Shown: positions 26,577 to 39,500 of the stretch, piece by piece
How the letters are laid out: the number at the start of each line of letters is the position of its first letter
Position numbering within the stretch: the first letter of the stretch is position 1
Translations under genes and position numbers: made by a program
Assembly: GCA_920105805.1 (NCBI GenBank)
Contig: CAKKTI010000001.1
Span: forward strand, 202,706-266,705
Direction of reading: 5' to 3'
Length of the DNA: 64,000 bases
Origin: Condylostoma magnum
Lineage: Eukaryota; Ciliophora; Heterotrichea; Heterotrichida; Condylostomatidae
Notes under the pieces: generated by a model
What the model saw: only the letters and a program-made list of their open reading frames with translations
The model's database searches: none
What the model was told of the DNA's origin: nothing

Positions 26577-27860
26577 ATGGAAAACATAGTAGTTATAGGA
26601 GGAGGTGTAGTGGGAACAACAACAGCCTTATTACTAAAATTACAGTCTCCAAATACCAACGTTACTTTAATCGAGAGAGGAAGTATAGGATAAGAATGCA
26701 GTTATTAAAACGGAGGTGTTCTTGCTTATGTTAGTTTATCAGCTTTTACATATAAGAAATTTTTCTGGGGGATGGTATCAAATATGTTCAACCCTAGAAA
26801 TCAAGTTTAAGTAGACAGATGAACACTTATTAATCCAAATTTCTGACTTTTTGGTATAAGAAATGCTCTAAGTTCATTTTATCACTCACCCGAGGCAGAC
26901 TTAAATCTAGGAAAACTATCAGAAGACACTCATAACTAAATAAGAAGCCAATTCTCAGAGATATACAGTGAAGATATGTAGTCATATGGCATGACTGACG
27001 AAGGATACTTAGAAGTAATACATTCTAATAATACTCTACAACTATGGTAGCAAAATGTTGACTGAATTAATAAAAAATATACGAAAAACTTCTAGGTTTA
27101 TGACGATGCTTCCAAGTGTTTTGATATTGAGCCAGTTTTGTAGCAATTCGGAGGAGAAATCCAAGGCTGTGCAGTTGATTTAGATAAGTAACCAACCAAC
27201 CATGATTCTAATTTAATGACAGAAGCTTATAGCAGAATAGCTTAACATTTAGGCGTTGTAATTAAAGAAAATGCTGAAGTAGAATCATTTATGCTCAATA
27301 ATAAAAAAGTTACTGCTTTAAAGCTAAAAAATGGAGAAATTGTTAAAGGTGATAAATTTATAATATCTGCTGGAGTCCACAGTAGATACTTAGGGAAATA
27401 GCTAGGATGAACAGTACCTATTTGGCCTGGTAAAGGTTATAGTGTAAATGCTGACTGGAATAAAGAGATAAAACACACTTTGCATGTAACAGAACCGTAT
27501 TCTTGGATAGTTAAAAATCCTAAAGGATTTAGATTTAGTTATTTTGTTGAATATACGTCTTTAGATAACTTTTAAATTGAAGATGAAAAATTAAAGATTT
27601 TAAAAGAAATTACTAACTAAGTTATAGGAGATAAATTGAAGTTCAGAGATGTTTGGGTTGGATTTAGGCCGATGTCTATTGATAATCTTCCTATTATTGG
27701 AAAGTTCCCTGTAGTTGAAAATGTTTATCTTAATACTGGGCATGGTTCTAGAGGAAGTATTTATTCGTTTGGAAGTGCGAAGCTAATAAGTGAAATTGTG
27801 TTAGGGAAGTAAACAAGTATTGATCCAAGCTTTTATAGTCCAAGTAGATTTTGGATTTGA
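26577..27860 (+). CDS. DadA-like FAD-dependent D-amino-acid dehydrogenase/oxidase
   Basis: A 427-residue DAO-family flavoprotein. The N-terminus IVVIGGGVVGTTTALLL is the FAD-binding GxGxxG fold, with the ribose-binding acid in LIERGS. The C-terminal block GFRPMSIDNLPIIGKF then VYLNTGHGSRG matches the DadA/glycine-oxidase pattern (RP..D..P.IG...NL...GHG). The family oxidatively deaminates D-amino acids or glycine-like substrates using FAD. No clear peroxisomal or mitochondrial signal is seen. Length and start fit the family, and the stop TGA at 27858-27860 follows FYSPSRFWI. Several internal TGA codons must be Trp (LGWTVP, VDWINKK). It looks bacterial in style, but transfer cannot be judged here. 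Confidence 0.88.
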
Positions 27861-27949
27861 TGTTAGATTAGGAACTGTTTTGATTAATAATTTGTATTGG
27901 ATTTAAACAACATTATTAAGTTTGTTGTTAAGTAAAATGGATATTTAAA

Positions 27950-29479
27950 ATGAACCGAGAATAAGTACAAGAAATGCTAAACTAATTCGAACGTAAACAA
28001 TTATAAAGCCTACGTGAGCATGAGCAAGGACTTTAAATGTAATAAAGAACACTCAAAAATGAACTATAAAGTTCTCTGATAGGAATACAGAAATAAACGT
28101 AATCTCTAAGAACTTATTTAAATGAATTTATTATGTTTAAGGAGTCTGTAGAAAATTTTATTAATAGAAATAAGTAAAGACATGATACATTTGATAATGA
28201 GATATACTAATTAAGAACAGAAATATTCTATAAAGCTGATGGATCTGAATTCCAAGATCTTAAATCAAAGGTTTAAATGATGACACCTCTAGAAGATTAC
28301 TTACAAACTAAAGAGAAGGTAGATTCTACTCCAGACTTATCTTAAGTAACTGAACATGAAAGGTAAATAAAATAAATCCAAGAAAACTGCAAAAAGCTAG
28401 TAAGTTTTAAAATGCTAAAATATAATCTGGTTAAACTCAATACACAAATTAATGAAAAAATAGAAAACTGTGCTACAAATTACAAAGTTGATAAAATGAT
28501 AAGTGATTTGAAAGACTAGTGTTAATAAAAATTCGAGGAAAATGCACTAGAAACTCAAGAAATTTAAGAAACATTATAAACTTTTAGAAAGGATATAGAT
28601 TTTGCTTATAAGGCAATTAATTCTAAGCCATGAGAGTAAGAGATTAGTTCATTAAGAGATTATGTGAAGGAATTACCTGTAAAGGAGGATATTAGCAGGC
28701 TCAGAAAGTAATTAGTTGTTAGTATAGACTAATGTAATGATCTTATAAAAGATAATAAGGGGAAAATAACAGAGTTAAGTAGAATTGCTGAAAGATAAGA
28801 TGAACTTCTATTAGATAAGGCTTCAAAAGTAGAAATGAGTAAAATAATTAAAAGGCTTAAATTATACTTAAAAATAGAAAAATTTGATCAGTATAGAATT
28901 GATTAGGAGAAACTAGTATAATAAGTAGAATAGAAATTAAATAAAGTTAAAGGCCATAATGATACTTTAAATGAAACTTTTGAGTCTATCAGGCTATTAG
29001 ATAATGCTAGAAATTTTAATAATAAAAAGCTTATAAATCAAGTAAAAGAATTAAAGATTGATTTACTTGAAAAGGCAGATAAGTCAGATTTGATAATTCT
29101 TACATCTAACACTGCAGATTTAGAATAATACAAACAAATGAATGCTGATGTATTAGATATTCAAAACAATTTAAAGTCTTTAGTATAATTAATCATACAG
29201 ACTTAAAACATATTTCTAAGCTAACCAGATCTGTATGGCTTAGGAAAGCGATAAAAACTAGAAATATGAAAACAAGTTAAACTGGTATAAAGCAAAATTC
29301 TGAATAATACTTAAATTCAAACATCCTCAAGTTTTGCAAAGCACGGGAAAACATATACAAGGGAGGAAACAAGAACACCATCATAATTAAGACTAAGAGA
29401 CTCCTCCAAAAAGATCATCATAAACAGAAGAAGGCAGAACTCAAGAAGCTTAGAAAATATATTAAATATAAGCAGTTAA
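27950..29479 (+). CDS. Long coiled-coil protein, 509 residues
   Basis: ATG 27950 to TAA 29477, 509 residues, nearly all helical coiled coil (REQVQEMLNQFERKQLQSL, EKLVQQVEQKLNKVKG, LEKADKSDLIIL), with a basic Ser/Arg-rich end (RDSSKKIIINRRRQNSRSLE). There is no recognisable domain; it could be a structural cytoskeletal or ciliary protein. It is in the same frame as the next gene, and the stop-to-start distance is only 21 nt. Only the change from coiled coil to a new ATG followed by a folded CNB protein, and the UAA triplets between them, mark the boundary. A single fused protein is possible but less likely. Confidence 0.65.
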
Positions 29480-29500
29480 ATTTCACTAACTTTATATTAA

Positions 29501-30943
29501 ATGAAATTATAATACTATAGATAACTTAACTCAGATAACAATGATTCTAAACTATAAGACATGCAGGCAAAGCTACTACAATTAGATTCAAGTTAATTAG
29601 CTCAGACTCTTCTTCAAATGAATTCTGAGGCTCGTAATCCTGTTATAATACGGTGAATTGTTGAAATTACTAAAGAACTAAAGTTTTTTAAAAGCTTATA
29701 TGAAGAGTAGGGAGAGGAGGCTCATATTGCATGTTGTTAATACATTTCTTATGAATTCTTTGAAGCTTAATAATATGTTTTTAAGTAAGGAGAAAACGGA
29801 ACGAAATTTTACATAATTTTAGAAGGAGAGGTGAAAGTTATAGTGTAAAATGAAGAAGAATCAAGGCAAATAATGGAATTAACCGTAGGAGAATCGTTTG
29901 GAGAAAGGGCAATTATGTATGGACAGCCTAGAGCAGCCAGTATCTTATGTAAAACTAATTGTCATTTTGCAGTAATGGACTTTTTCGACTATAAAAAAAC
30001 TTTGGATAAGCTAATGGAGGAAAAATTCGAAAGTATAGTTAATTTTCTGCATGATTTACCGTACTTGCAAGGCTTGACACGGAACTTTTTATAGAAACTA
30101 AGTTATTATTTTAAAGATATAAGGTTATAAAGAAAATAAGTATTGTTTTAAGAAGGAGAAAACCCTTAAAACTTGTATATTATTTGATCTGGGGAATTTG
30201 AATTAATAAAAAGTTTTAAAATTCCTAAAGTTTCTAGATTTAATATTACTAAAAGAAATGAATACAAATAGAGCAAAGCTACAATAGCAATACTAGGAAA
30301 AGGGGAGTTAGTAGGAGAAGAGGAATTGTTTGATTAAATTCCTTATAAAGTAACTGCTGTTTGTAATTCTGCTTTGGCAACTGTCTTAAAAATCTCTTAA
30401 TAAAAGTTTGTAAGAGAGGCTGGGATTAACTCGAATGCTCTGAATACTTTAAGAATTTAGTCGTAATTAAAAGCAGCACTACGGAAAAAGTAATTGAATA
30501 AATTTGTTATTTTTGATGAGTATAAAAGAGGCTAGAAGTAGTTACCTGATATAAGCAATAAAATTATTCTTACAATAAAAGAATAATAAAGGATAAAATT
30601 ATAGTAGTATATTAACTAGAAACCTCTTATAGTTTAATAATAGAAAAAAGTAGTGAAGAAGGCTCCAAAATCTTTGAATAGCTCAATGAGTACTAAATAA
30701 ATAATCATGAAAAAGTACTTTAACTCCAAGAATTAAAAGAGGCATAATAGGAAAGTACGTCCTATTAACATACATACATGCAGATATAAAATTATATAGA
30801 CTAAATCAAGTTAAAATCTTCACTCTTTAAAGCAATACGACTTACATAGATCTCATAGTAGATTTAATAACAAACCTGTTTTACACTCATGTAAAAGCTC
30901 TAGAAATAGTCTAATTTCCAACCTTGATAAAATTAGTAATTAA
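29501..30943 (+). CDS. Tandem cyclic-nucleotide-binding-domain protein
   Basis: A 480-residue protein with two cNMP-binding (CNB) domains and no kinase or channel part. Domain 1 has QGENGTKFYIILEGEVKV and a phosphate-binding cassette FGERAIMYGQPRAAS, which keeps both the ribose-contacting Glu and the phosphate-contacting Arg. Domain 2 (QEGENPQNLYIIWSGEFELI, GEEELFDQIPYKVTAV) lacks the cassette Arg, so it probably does not bind nucleotide in the usual way. The C-terminal ~100 residues are basic and low-complexity. It resembles orphan CNB proteins of ciliates and flagellates rather than a PKA regulatory subunit, since no inhibitor site is visible. The stop is TAA at 30941. Confidence 0.82.
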
Positions 30944-31143
30944 TACTTTTTCTCATTTAAATCTTTTGTAATATTAGAGATTACGTGGTATTTTATATAA
31001 TGTATATATCTAGAAACATATGATAGTCAATAGGATTGAAATATAAGTGAAAAGTTAATATTCCACTAGTTACAGAAGTGAGATAAGACAGCAGGCTAAT
31101 AGGTAACTTTATACTTTTCTATTACATACTTTAATATATAAAA

Positions 31144-32085
31144 ATGTAAGCTTGCCTGATTTGTTACTAAGAGCATAATTAACTACTATAATTACAATGT
31201 AAATGCTAATTTTGTCAATAATGCTTATAAATGCATTTAAAAGAATAGTTTAATCATATTTTAGTGAATAAATTTATATTTAAATGCCCAGGTAATTAAA
31301 AAGATCATGATTTATTATATCAAGATATAAAACGAATATTTGATAATGATTAAGAATATGATTAATGGGAAGTTAAGATAGTAAAAATTTAACTTAGCTA
31401 GATTGAAGGGTACTTTGAATGCAGAAATTGTGGTAACTTTGGATGATTTGAATAAATTTGTAGTGATGAATTAAAATGTAATGAATGCTTATACTCTTGG
31501 TATTAATATGAAACAACGTCATTTCAATCAAAACTAGCTTACTTGTTCTATGGATATACTACATAGGATTTTTTAATTGAGCTTTGAAAGGATTTTTGGA
31601 CTAAAAAGTGCCCAGATTGTTTAACTAATATAGAAAAGAATGGAGGATGTTTTCACATGCAATGCTAGAAATGTTCTCATGAGTTTTGTTGAAATTGCTT
31701 GCAAAATTATCATAAACATAATTCGTGGATTTGTTCTAATATAGAAATAACTAAAATTATGACTGTTTTTATACTGATACTTTTAATCACTATCAAATTA
31801 GCACTCTTATCCAATACTATTAGTTAAGTCTTGGAGATTGTATTGTTGTATTCCCTATGTTTGATAATATAAGTGCCTGTTATTGTTTTTTCATACCTTA
31901 TTCCTTTCACATTCTTCAAGAACTGCAATCATATATAGTAGTATGCGATTTTTGTAATTATTTTGATAGCATAAGAGATTTTTTGAGCAAGTTTATCTGA
32001 GTTTTTATTCCTGTCAGCATAGATTGTGTTTATGATAGTGATTATAGGCTTAAAAACAATTTTCATTTGCCAACTTATAAATTAA
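31144..32085 (+). CDS. RBR-type E3 ubiquitin ligase with C-terminal membrane helices
   Basis: A 313-residue RING-between-RING protein. RING1 begins at once (CLICYQEHNQLLQLQCKCQF CQQC-type ligands). A short IBR follows (FECRNCGNFGWFEQIC, CNECLYSW). RING2/Rcat is CPDC..NIEKNGGCFHMQC with the catalytic Cys in GGCFHM, then KCSHEFCWNC. The invariant FCWNC Trp is encoded by TGA at 31690-31692, a strong marker for the code. Three or four membrane helices follow (ILILLITIKLALLS, LEIVLLYSLCLIIQVPVIV). The protein should transfer ubiquitin at a membrane, as RNF19/RNF144-like RBRs do. The stop is taken as TAA 32083; the next gene starts 52 nt later. Confidence 0.85.
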
Positions 32086-32137
32086 GAATTCTAGTTATTA
32101 ATACAGTAACTTATACGATTCATTAATTAGGTATAAT

Positions 32138-32683
32138 ATGTTAATTTATAATAATACACTGTTTTTTAAAAATTATACAATATTTGAGGATAGCAATAAA
32201 AATTAAATATTAGCAATTTTAAAGGAGGAAGCAATTATTGCATTTGTACTACAGAATAAATATTATTTATTTTATGTCAAGGACTTTAAGCTATGTATAT
32301 GTAAGTTTTATTTTAAGAACACTAAATAATCTTATTGTTTTATAGTTCTTTTACAAGTCTGGTAGAAATATTCTTATTTATAGAATCTCCCTTATCTACT
32401 ATTATTATGGCATCATATAATAAGTATAATAGTGAAGTCCATTACTAAATAATTTATATATCTTTATTTAGTTATATCGATTCCTATATTATCCTATTCA
32501 TTACTTAAAATCTTATACACCTTAAATCAAACAACTTTCCAAATACACGTAAATTTAGGATAATACAACAGTCTAATTTAAGTAAATTGAAAATTTAATC
32601 TTTTAAAACTTCATAAAAGATTTTGTACCACAGATAAACTCAGTAATTAAGTTCAATATACAGAACTCAATAGTTATTTTTAA
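32138..32683 (+). CDS. Probable small membrane protein, 181 residues
   Basis: An ATG at 32138 opens a coherent frame: NYTIFEDSNKNQILAILKEE, then FVLQNKYYLFYVKDF, two or three hydrophobic helices (LPYLLLLWHHIISIIV, IYLYLVISIPILSYSLLKIL) and a soluble end. TAA at 32681 is a likely stop. The other two frames over the same stretch are clearly less protein-like. I recognise no family. It is expected to be an integral membrane protein. It lies 52 nt after the RBR ligase on the same strand and 221 nt before the CDPK-like kinase. Since no frame is ever closed by a stop, this call depends on composition only. Confidence 0.5.
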
Positions 32684-32904
32684 TGAGGTTTAATAAGCTA
32701 ATTTAAAATTATTGAGGGATTAAAATGTTTGATTAATTAAAATGCCATGAAATAATAAAACTAATAATATAAAACCTCTCAGCATGAAATTTGCACACTC
32801 AATTTACATGAATATAAAAGGATATTCCTTACAATGATGAATAACCAATTAAAATTCTACAACTAATGTTAATATTAAAAGTAAAATAAAGTTAATCATA
32901 AAAA

Positions 32905-34533
32905 ATGGGCTGCTGCAGTCTTAAATGAACGTCAGACTAAGAAATTAGTAGGCAAATAAGTTAAAGCTTGTAAGGTTAGGAATAGGAAAATTTCATAGCT
33001 CATAATGTCAGCTTAAATAATAATCAATCTCAGAACATTTTAAACTAGAATAACTAAGAATTATCTATTCAAAGTAATGCTGATTAAATCCTAGTGAATT
33101 ATGAAAATTGCATATCTAACTCCTTACAAAACTTCGATATTTAAATCGAATAAAGCAGATTATTTAGGAACAATTATAAATTGATAAAATTGCTGGGGAT
33201 GGGATCCCTTGGCTAAGTTTGAAAAGTGGTAAACAGAGAAACCCATCTATAATACTCAGCTAAGTTTATTCCGAAGGCTAAGTTATCTCCTTTATAGCAT
33301 AAAAGGTTGTAAAAGGAAAATATAGTGCTAAAATAGTGAAATTATCCAAGTACAGTAAAATTATGGTCATTTATCGATGATAGTCATTAGTATATCCAAA
33401 TTTTCGACTATTTTAAAGGAGGCTCCTTAGGTGAGTATTTACAAGAAAATCACATCTTACCCCAGGAAAAATCTCTTGATATATTCATGTAAATAATGCA
33501 TACCCTATGCTTTATTAACAAAATGAAAATTGCACATAGAGATATAAAACCCTAAAATATTATGTTTTAAAAGGAAAGTGGAAAATTACCGATTGCTTTT
33601 ATAGATTTTGGAAGCTTTATAAAGTTCAAAGCAGGTAAAAGATTCAAGTAGCCTAATGGAACCCCGTACTATATGGCTCCTGAGACCTTTGAATTTCACT
33701 ATAACGAGAAATGTGACATTTGAAGTTGTGGTATAATTTTATATCAAATGTTAAGTAAATTTTACATAGCTGGTTAATTGCCATTCAATGTAAAAGGTTT
33801 AAGTTTGAAGAATTATGGAAGAGCAATAAAATATTAAGAACCAAATATATAACTACTAAGAGATTTAAACGTAAGCTAAAAGGTGATTGAATTGATAACT
33901 AATTTACTAGAGAAAAGATTTAGTAATAGACCTTCAGCAAATTGGATTTGAAAGCATAGATATAATTGGATTTAAAAGGAAAACATTAAATTAAATGATT
34001 CAGGGAATTGAGATAGTAATTTATGTAACTAAAAAGTAACATAAGTCATTTTATCTTACATAGCTAAAAAGTTTGTTGAAAAGTATCAACATAGTTAGAT
34101 TAATTAATAATTCATATAATTGGATTAAACTTGTGATGGATCGATAGGCTTACATGATTTAAAGAGATTGAAAGGAGTTATTCCTCAGCTTTAAATCGAT
34201 AAGTTAAGAGCAAAATTAAACCAATAAAACCACATCAATTATTAAGAATTTCTACTATATTCCTTGGATTGGACTTAAATTATTACTTAAAAGATTAAAT
34301 AAAAGGTTTACACTGACCTAATTACTAAGGGTAAGCTTATAAATATACTGTAAAAACAGAACTAAAATTTAACTGAGTAGGAAACTACTGAGTATTCATA
34401 GATGAGAATGAAAAAATTTATAAGTTTGCTTGAGTTTTAGGGTTAGATTAGTAATTGAAATTTACAGTAATTATATTTAAACAGCTCAAAATAAAGTTAT
34501 TAGATTTTAAGCTTAGTAAATAATATCAAGTAA
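32905..34533 (+). CDS. CDPK-like kinase with degenerate calcium-binding tail
   Basis: A 542-residue kinase. The start MGCCSLK suggests N-myristoylation and acylation. A ~85-residue disordered Gln/Asn-rich leader precedes the kinase domain: LLGMGSLGQVWKV, AKFIPKAKL, AHRDIKPQNIMF, IDFGSF, GTPYYMAPET, then CDIWSCGII with Trp as TGA at 33721. The C-terminal ~170 residues are placed like CDPK EF-hands, but only one loop-like stretch (DQTCDGSIGLHDLKRL) keeps a partial calcium pattern; the rest have lost loop acids. Calcium control is therefore doubtful. In GSLGQV the Gln is TAA. The stop is TAA at 34531. It is much more UAR-rich than the canonical CDPK at 21554-23020. Confidence 0.85.
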
Positions 34534-34942
34534 AAATATTCACATTTTCTTAGAATTATCAATTTTGATATATATTTCCCAATAATATAGGAGCTTCATA
34601 TAAATAAGCATTAATATATACCATAGGGCTTTATTATTTAAATTATTATAATTTTCGAATTAGATTATAGACTTTAAAGAAACTTATTAATAAATTTGAC
34701 GGATATACTGGTAAATGTTTCTTTTTTAAATAGATTTTAAATAATATGAAGAAATGCTCATTTGGATATATAATTATATGAGGGATTATTTATTAATAGG
34801 ATATTTCTCTGTAGTGTTAATTTATTATCAACATACTAAACATCAATACTTAATTAGCTTATAATATTGATATGCTAAATTAATTTAAACTAATAAAAAC
34901 TATAACAATCACAAAATGTTAATATAGATGTTTAAATATTTA
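34534..34942. other. Convergent intergenic gap, no gene seen
   Basis: About 409 AT-rich bases between the stops of the CDPK-like kinase (plus) and the DYRK kinase (minus). I see no coherent frame, RNA gene or repeat. It is unusually long for a convergent gap in this window, where others are 3-100 bases. Confidence 0.45.
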
Positions 34943-36466
34943 CTATTGATTAAACCACGGATGATTTAACCCTTCACTAGAAGTTATTCTCTAACTCGGA
35001 TTCCAATTTAAACATTTCAATATAAAATCGTACATTAGCGGGTCGCACATGCTTAACTACTCTTCTAGTGGAATAATTTAAGTTTAATGATTTGATTGAA
35101 TCATATGCTGCTTTGCATCGAAATAATTATGTGTGCGCTTTCCCTTTTCTAGCATATCATGAGGAGGATTTCCTAGGGCTTAAATATAAATGCAGAGCTA
35201 ATCATGTTCATCTCTTCCATAAAACAACGGCCTGTGTATGATAAGTTCTGCTACTACACAACCTAATGATCAAATATCAGCTTATAAGCCATATCCACAT
35301 CCAAGTATTATTTCAGGTGCTCTATAATACCTGCTTTATACATATGAAAATATAGAGTTACCTACTGTACAAGAAGTACCAAAATCAATTAGTTTAATTG
35401 AGAGGCTATTATCAGATTTAACTAGAATATTTTCTGGTTTTAAATCACAGTGAACTATGTTCTTGTTATGAATTTGAGCCAATGATTACAGAATTTACTT
35501 AGTCATCTTTCTAATTTATAGTATAGTAAATTTCTCAGGAAAATTACTATAAAGATTGTACAAATTAGCTCCTAGCAGCTCAAAAACTATGCACATATGT
35601 CTTCTAAATACAAAATAAGTGTGAACTTTAACAATTCATTTACTTTCATGTGATTTGTTGCTTAATCTATCAAGAATTTTAATTTCATTTCTACTTACTC
35701 TAGTTTACTTTTAATTCATTATTTTAATAGCTACTTATATCTACTCTTTGTGATCAAAACACTTAACAACAGCTGCAAATGTACCAGTATCAATAACTTC
35801 GTAAATTTCATATCTATAACGAATATGATCACCAGGAACAACCAAATAGTTTCCTTTAAGATCTGTATATTTATTATCTCTTCTCTTAGTTCCATTACCC
35901 TAATAAAACACCTCATTATACTGTTTAATCTCAGATTGCTCATAATTAGATAGGTTTTAATTGTTTTCAATTTATTTAACTACGTTCATACTTCTCGACT
36001 ATAACTAATGACTTTCATCTATAACGGATTAAAAATCAATTGATTCAGCTAAACTTGGACGTCTGTTATTCTCATATCTATTTATTGTTTTAAACTACGA
36101 TGCAACTTATCCGAAAGTTCTTCTCTATTAAACTTTAGTTGAAGACATATTCCTATACTTCTCTCCGACTAATCCTGAAAAGCATTTAATTTCTTAAAAA
36201 CTTGAGCGAGGGGTAACTGACCTCTGTTGAATTTGCTGTTTTGGTGTATTTTGATTTGAGTTTCTACCTCTTAAGTTGCTGCTTCGTTAAGTATTGTACA
36301 CCTTTGTCTAAAGTCCTGATTAATTTCCCTTTCTATGCTCAATGCGTTTTCTGATTTAGCTTACTATGGTTTATGTTTACTCGGAAGTTCTGGGCTATCT
36401 TACTTGTAGATTATTAGTGCGCTGGGCTGGAATCCTATCTTTGCTTTATGTGAGTACTAATCTCAT
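34943..36466 (-). CDS. DYRK-family protein kinase
   Basis: A 507-residue kinase. The N-terminal ~215 residues are disordered and Arg/Ser/Gln-rich. The DYRK-box region follows ([17 protein letters not shown]), then the kinase: [40 protein letters not shown] and the diagnostic activation segment [15 protein letters not shown], including the autophosphorylated Tyr. ADIWSLG follows, with Trp as TGA at 35270-35272. HCD in place of HRD is normal for DYRKs. DYRKs regulate growth, cell cycle and cilia. The stop is TAG 34945, right after the C-lobe (NHPWFNQ). The start is the first ATG after the giant gene's end, 50 nt from its inferred stop. Confidence 0.9.
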
Positions 36467-36516
36467 ATTTATTGTACTAAATGAAGAATTTTAAGTGAAG
36501 TGGAGTTTCATATTAA

Positions 36517-39500
36517 CTAAACTAAGTATAGTAAAATTGCCCATATTGCTATCATCTTTGCATTGTTGTCAATAAGACTTACATCAATAGTAGGTGTAAA
36601 AATATCGATTTTTTGAATACTGTTTTAAATTCAGTTGGGCCATACGGGGTATTCATCATAACACATTAGATAACAGCTGTATTCTGTAGTATGCATTAAA
36701 TTCTGTACTTCTAGTATTATATTTTCTTTAATTTCATTAATACTTACACAGGCTCCTTAAGTGATTTCATTTAAATCGTTTAGTCCCAACAGTATTTACT
36801 CCTATGTAATATTAATATCATGATCCCTTTCAATGCACAGCCCACACATTAGTCCTTATATACTACAAATTCCATTGAATAGCACTCTAGTCGGCTTAAT
36901 TGCCATGTATATCTCAGGTACTCTAGTTCATTCCTGATCCTGGTAATTAATTCGCTGAAGAATCATTTGTTAATAAGTTGGAGTTTACGATATTCCTAAC
37001 TCTGCAAGCTTTAAGTTCAGTGATTCTTTCTAGTCATTAGTTAAGCTGGTGAGTTCTTAAGCATTTGGACTTTCCTGGTTTCTAACAGATGAAATATCCC
37101 AACTGATATAGTTCGAGTTTTATAGCAATCTACCATTTCTTACGTATTCATTCATTAATCGGTAAGGTTAAACGCCTATTTATTATGAAACAATTAATTG
37201 TAGTTGCTAGGTATCTAAATTTGGAATAATTTCGTCAAAGTTAATGGAAAATCGAACAGCTGGATCCATTTAAAGCGTCTAAAATATCATTCTTTTAGGC
37301 TCTGAGTACTGTTATTACTAATTCTCTCCTATACATTGCAATTAGTAATCAGTTTCAGCATAAAGACCTTTAATTTTTTCCAAATTAACAACTGAGTCTT
37401 TATTAGATGATTTTGCTCCGAAGTAATAAGTCTGTAAAAATTGTTTATACATTCTTCTTTCAAATTAACCCCAGAAGTTTAATTCAAAGCTAAATTTGTC
37501 CTAAAGAGATGGCTCATACTCAAATTCAAATGGGTTTCTGTATATTGTACTAGTTTGAATTGAAAAATAATCAGATAGTTACTGTGACAGCTCTTCATAA
37601 GAGAATAGTTAAGTGCCTTTAGGAACAAGTTACCACATTATTATACCCTCTTGGTTTATAGAAGACTACAGAGTGGCCTTAGTTTTCGTTATATCTGTAA
37701 CAGAGCATTGTGTTACTTATAATTCTTCGGTGGTTTATATTGGTTATATAGTAAAGCTCAATGGTTATATTTGATTATATTATGATGAGTTATCTCCTGA
37801 GATTTCAAATAGGATCTTATGACTGCTCTGTATTAGTTCTTCATCACTCTGTACTTATATAGTGAAATATTTATCATTTTGGTATTATTCAAATGTTATC
37901 GTTTATGGATTAATTGTTATTTAGTCTGATGGTACTTCTAGAGTTAATTGGATTTGTAGTAGACTAGCTGGGGCATTGTCAATATGAATTAATAAAGGAC
38001 GTGACTTGCGTCCTACTTCAATTTAGGGAGTTCTATCAATAACAAAATCTACTTTAATATCACTGCTGATTTCTAGTAAAGTACTTGCAGGAGGATTGTA
38101 ATTCTATGATAAATTTCCTTTAAATATCTCTTCTTCTATAGTTCAATTTATGTAGTATATTCCTGTACTTAAATTATTAGTTAGTCTGAAGCTAATTTAA
38201 CTTTCATTATTGTATATAGTTATATCTGGAGAGAATTAGACTGAATTACCCTATTAGTTTAAAGTAGGAATAAATGTTACTTGTTTTGACTTGATTGGGT
38301 TGTTACTTTTGTCTTATATTATAATATCCTGGCTTTATGTCCCTGGGGCCAATGAGATTTAGTTTTGCTTGGTTTGAGGATCATAATTATTAACTGTAAA
38401 GGAGGCGTCAAAGCCTTAAAACCCTAAATAAGTTAAATTATAATTCTAGTAGCTTTTATGCGTTACTTTCCCTTAATCTAGAAATTATATTATAAAAGGT
38501 TCAGTCCAAAAGGGATATGCTTCAAATATCGAAGGAGTGTTTACATCAAAATCTGAGCTATAAGGTGTATATGGCTCCCTCTTTAATCCCCACTGTGGAT
38601 TAGGAATGTTCTAAACTTTAAAAGTAAACTCAGAAGACTTATCTGTTGTAATTGAACCATTTTCGTTATATTATCAAATTATTGTATTTCTTTCAACGGT
38701 ACAAACGTTTTATTCAATTGTTAATTATTCATTATTTTTCAAGTATGATAAATCGCATGGAACTTCAGATTAAGATAAAAGTAAGTCTACATCATACTAT
38801 CTAGGAAGCTCTATTTATATTGATGTATTCTTTTTAATCTGTGTTGCTAGTCTAAAGTTAAAAGATAAGTCTGATATTTGATATAAATGTACATTTGAAA
38901 CTTGAATAAAAGATATATCAATATTATTAGGTATATTTTGCAAACTCTAACTTTGTATATTTCTATTAGCAGCTTTTACGGCATAATTTTCTTCATATAT
39001 CAAAATTTCAAAAGGCTAAGAAATTTACGAAGGGTTCATTATTCTAAATACTTCTAATTCAATGCTTTAGGAACCTTGCAAGACAACCGGATTCATAATA
39101 TAGATAGTTTTATGCTCAACAACACACTCAACATTCTATAATTATTCACTACTACATTCAATAAAATAAGTAGTTGGCAAAGATCCCCTGAATTTTTATA
39201 TACTAGCTCCAAGATAGTAGTCAAAATCCAAAGGAAATCGTATAGAAATAATGTCTTATTATGCAATTTCATATGAGAATGTAAAAATATAAGTAGAGGA
39301 TTCTGAGACAGTAGGAGTAGAAATAGTAACTTAAGCGTTAGGCAAAGGAGGCAGCTCCTAACTCAATACTTTCTGTCTGTGATTACTTGAAATATTATTA
39401 GCTGTATCCTAATCAAATACAATCCCTTAGTAAACTGTTTTTATAAGGAAGAAATCATTTGAAGTAGTTGGATTAATGTAAGCTCGCTCAATATACAGCT

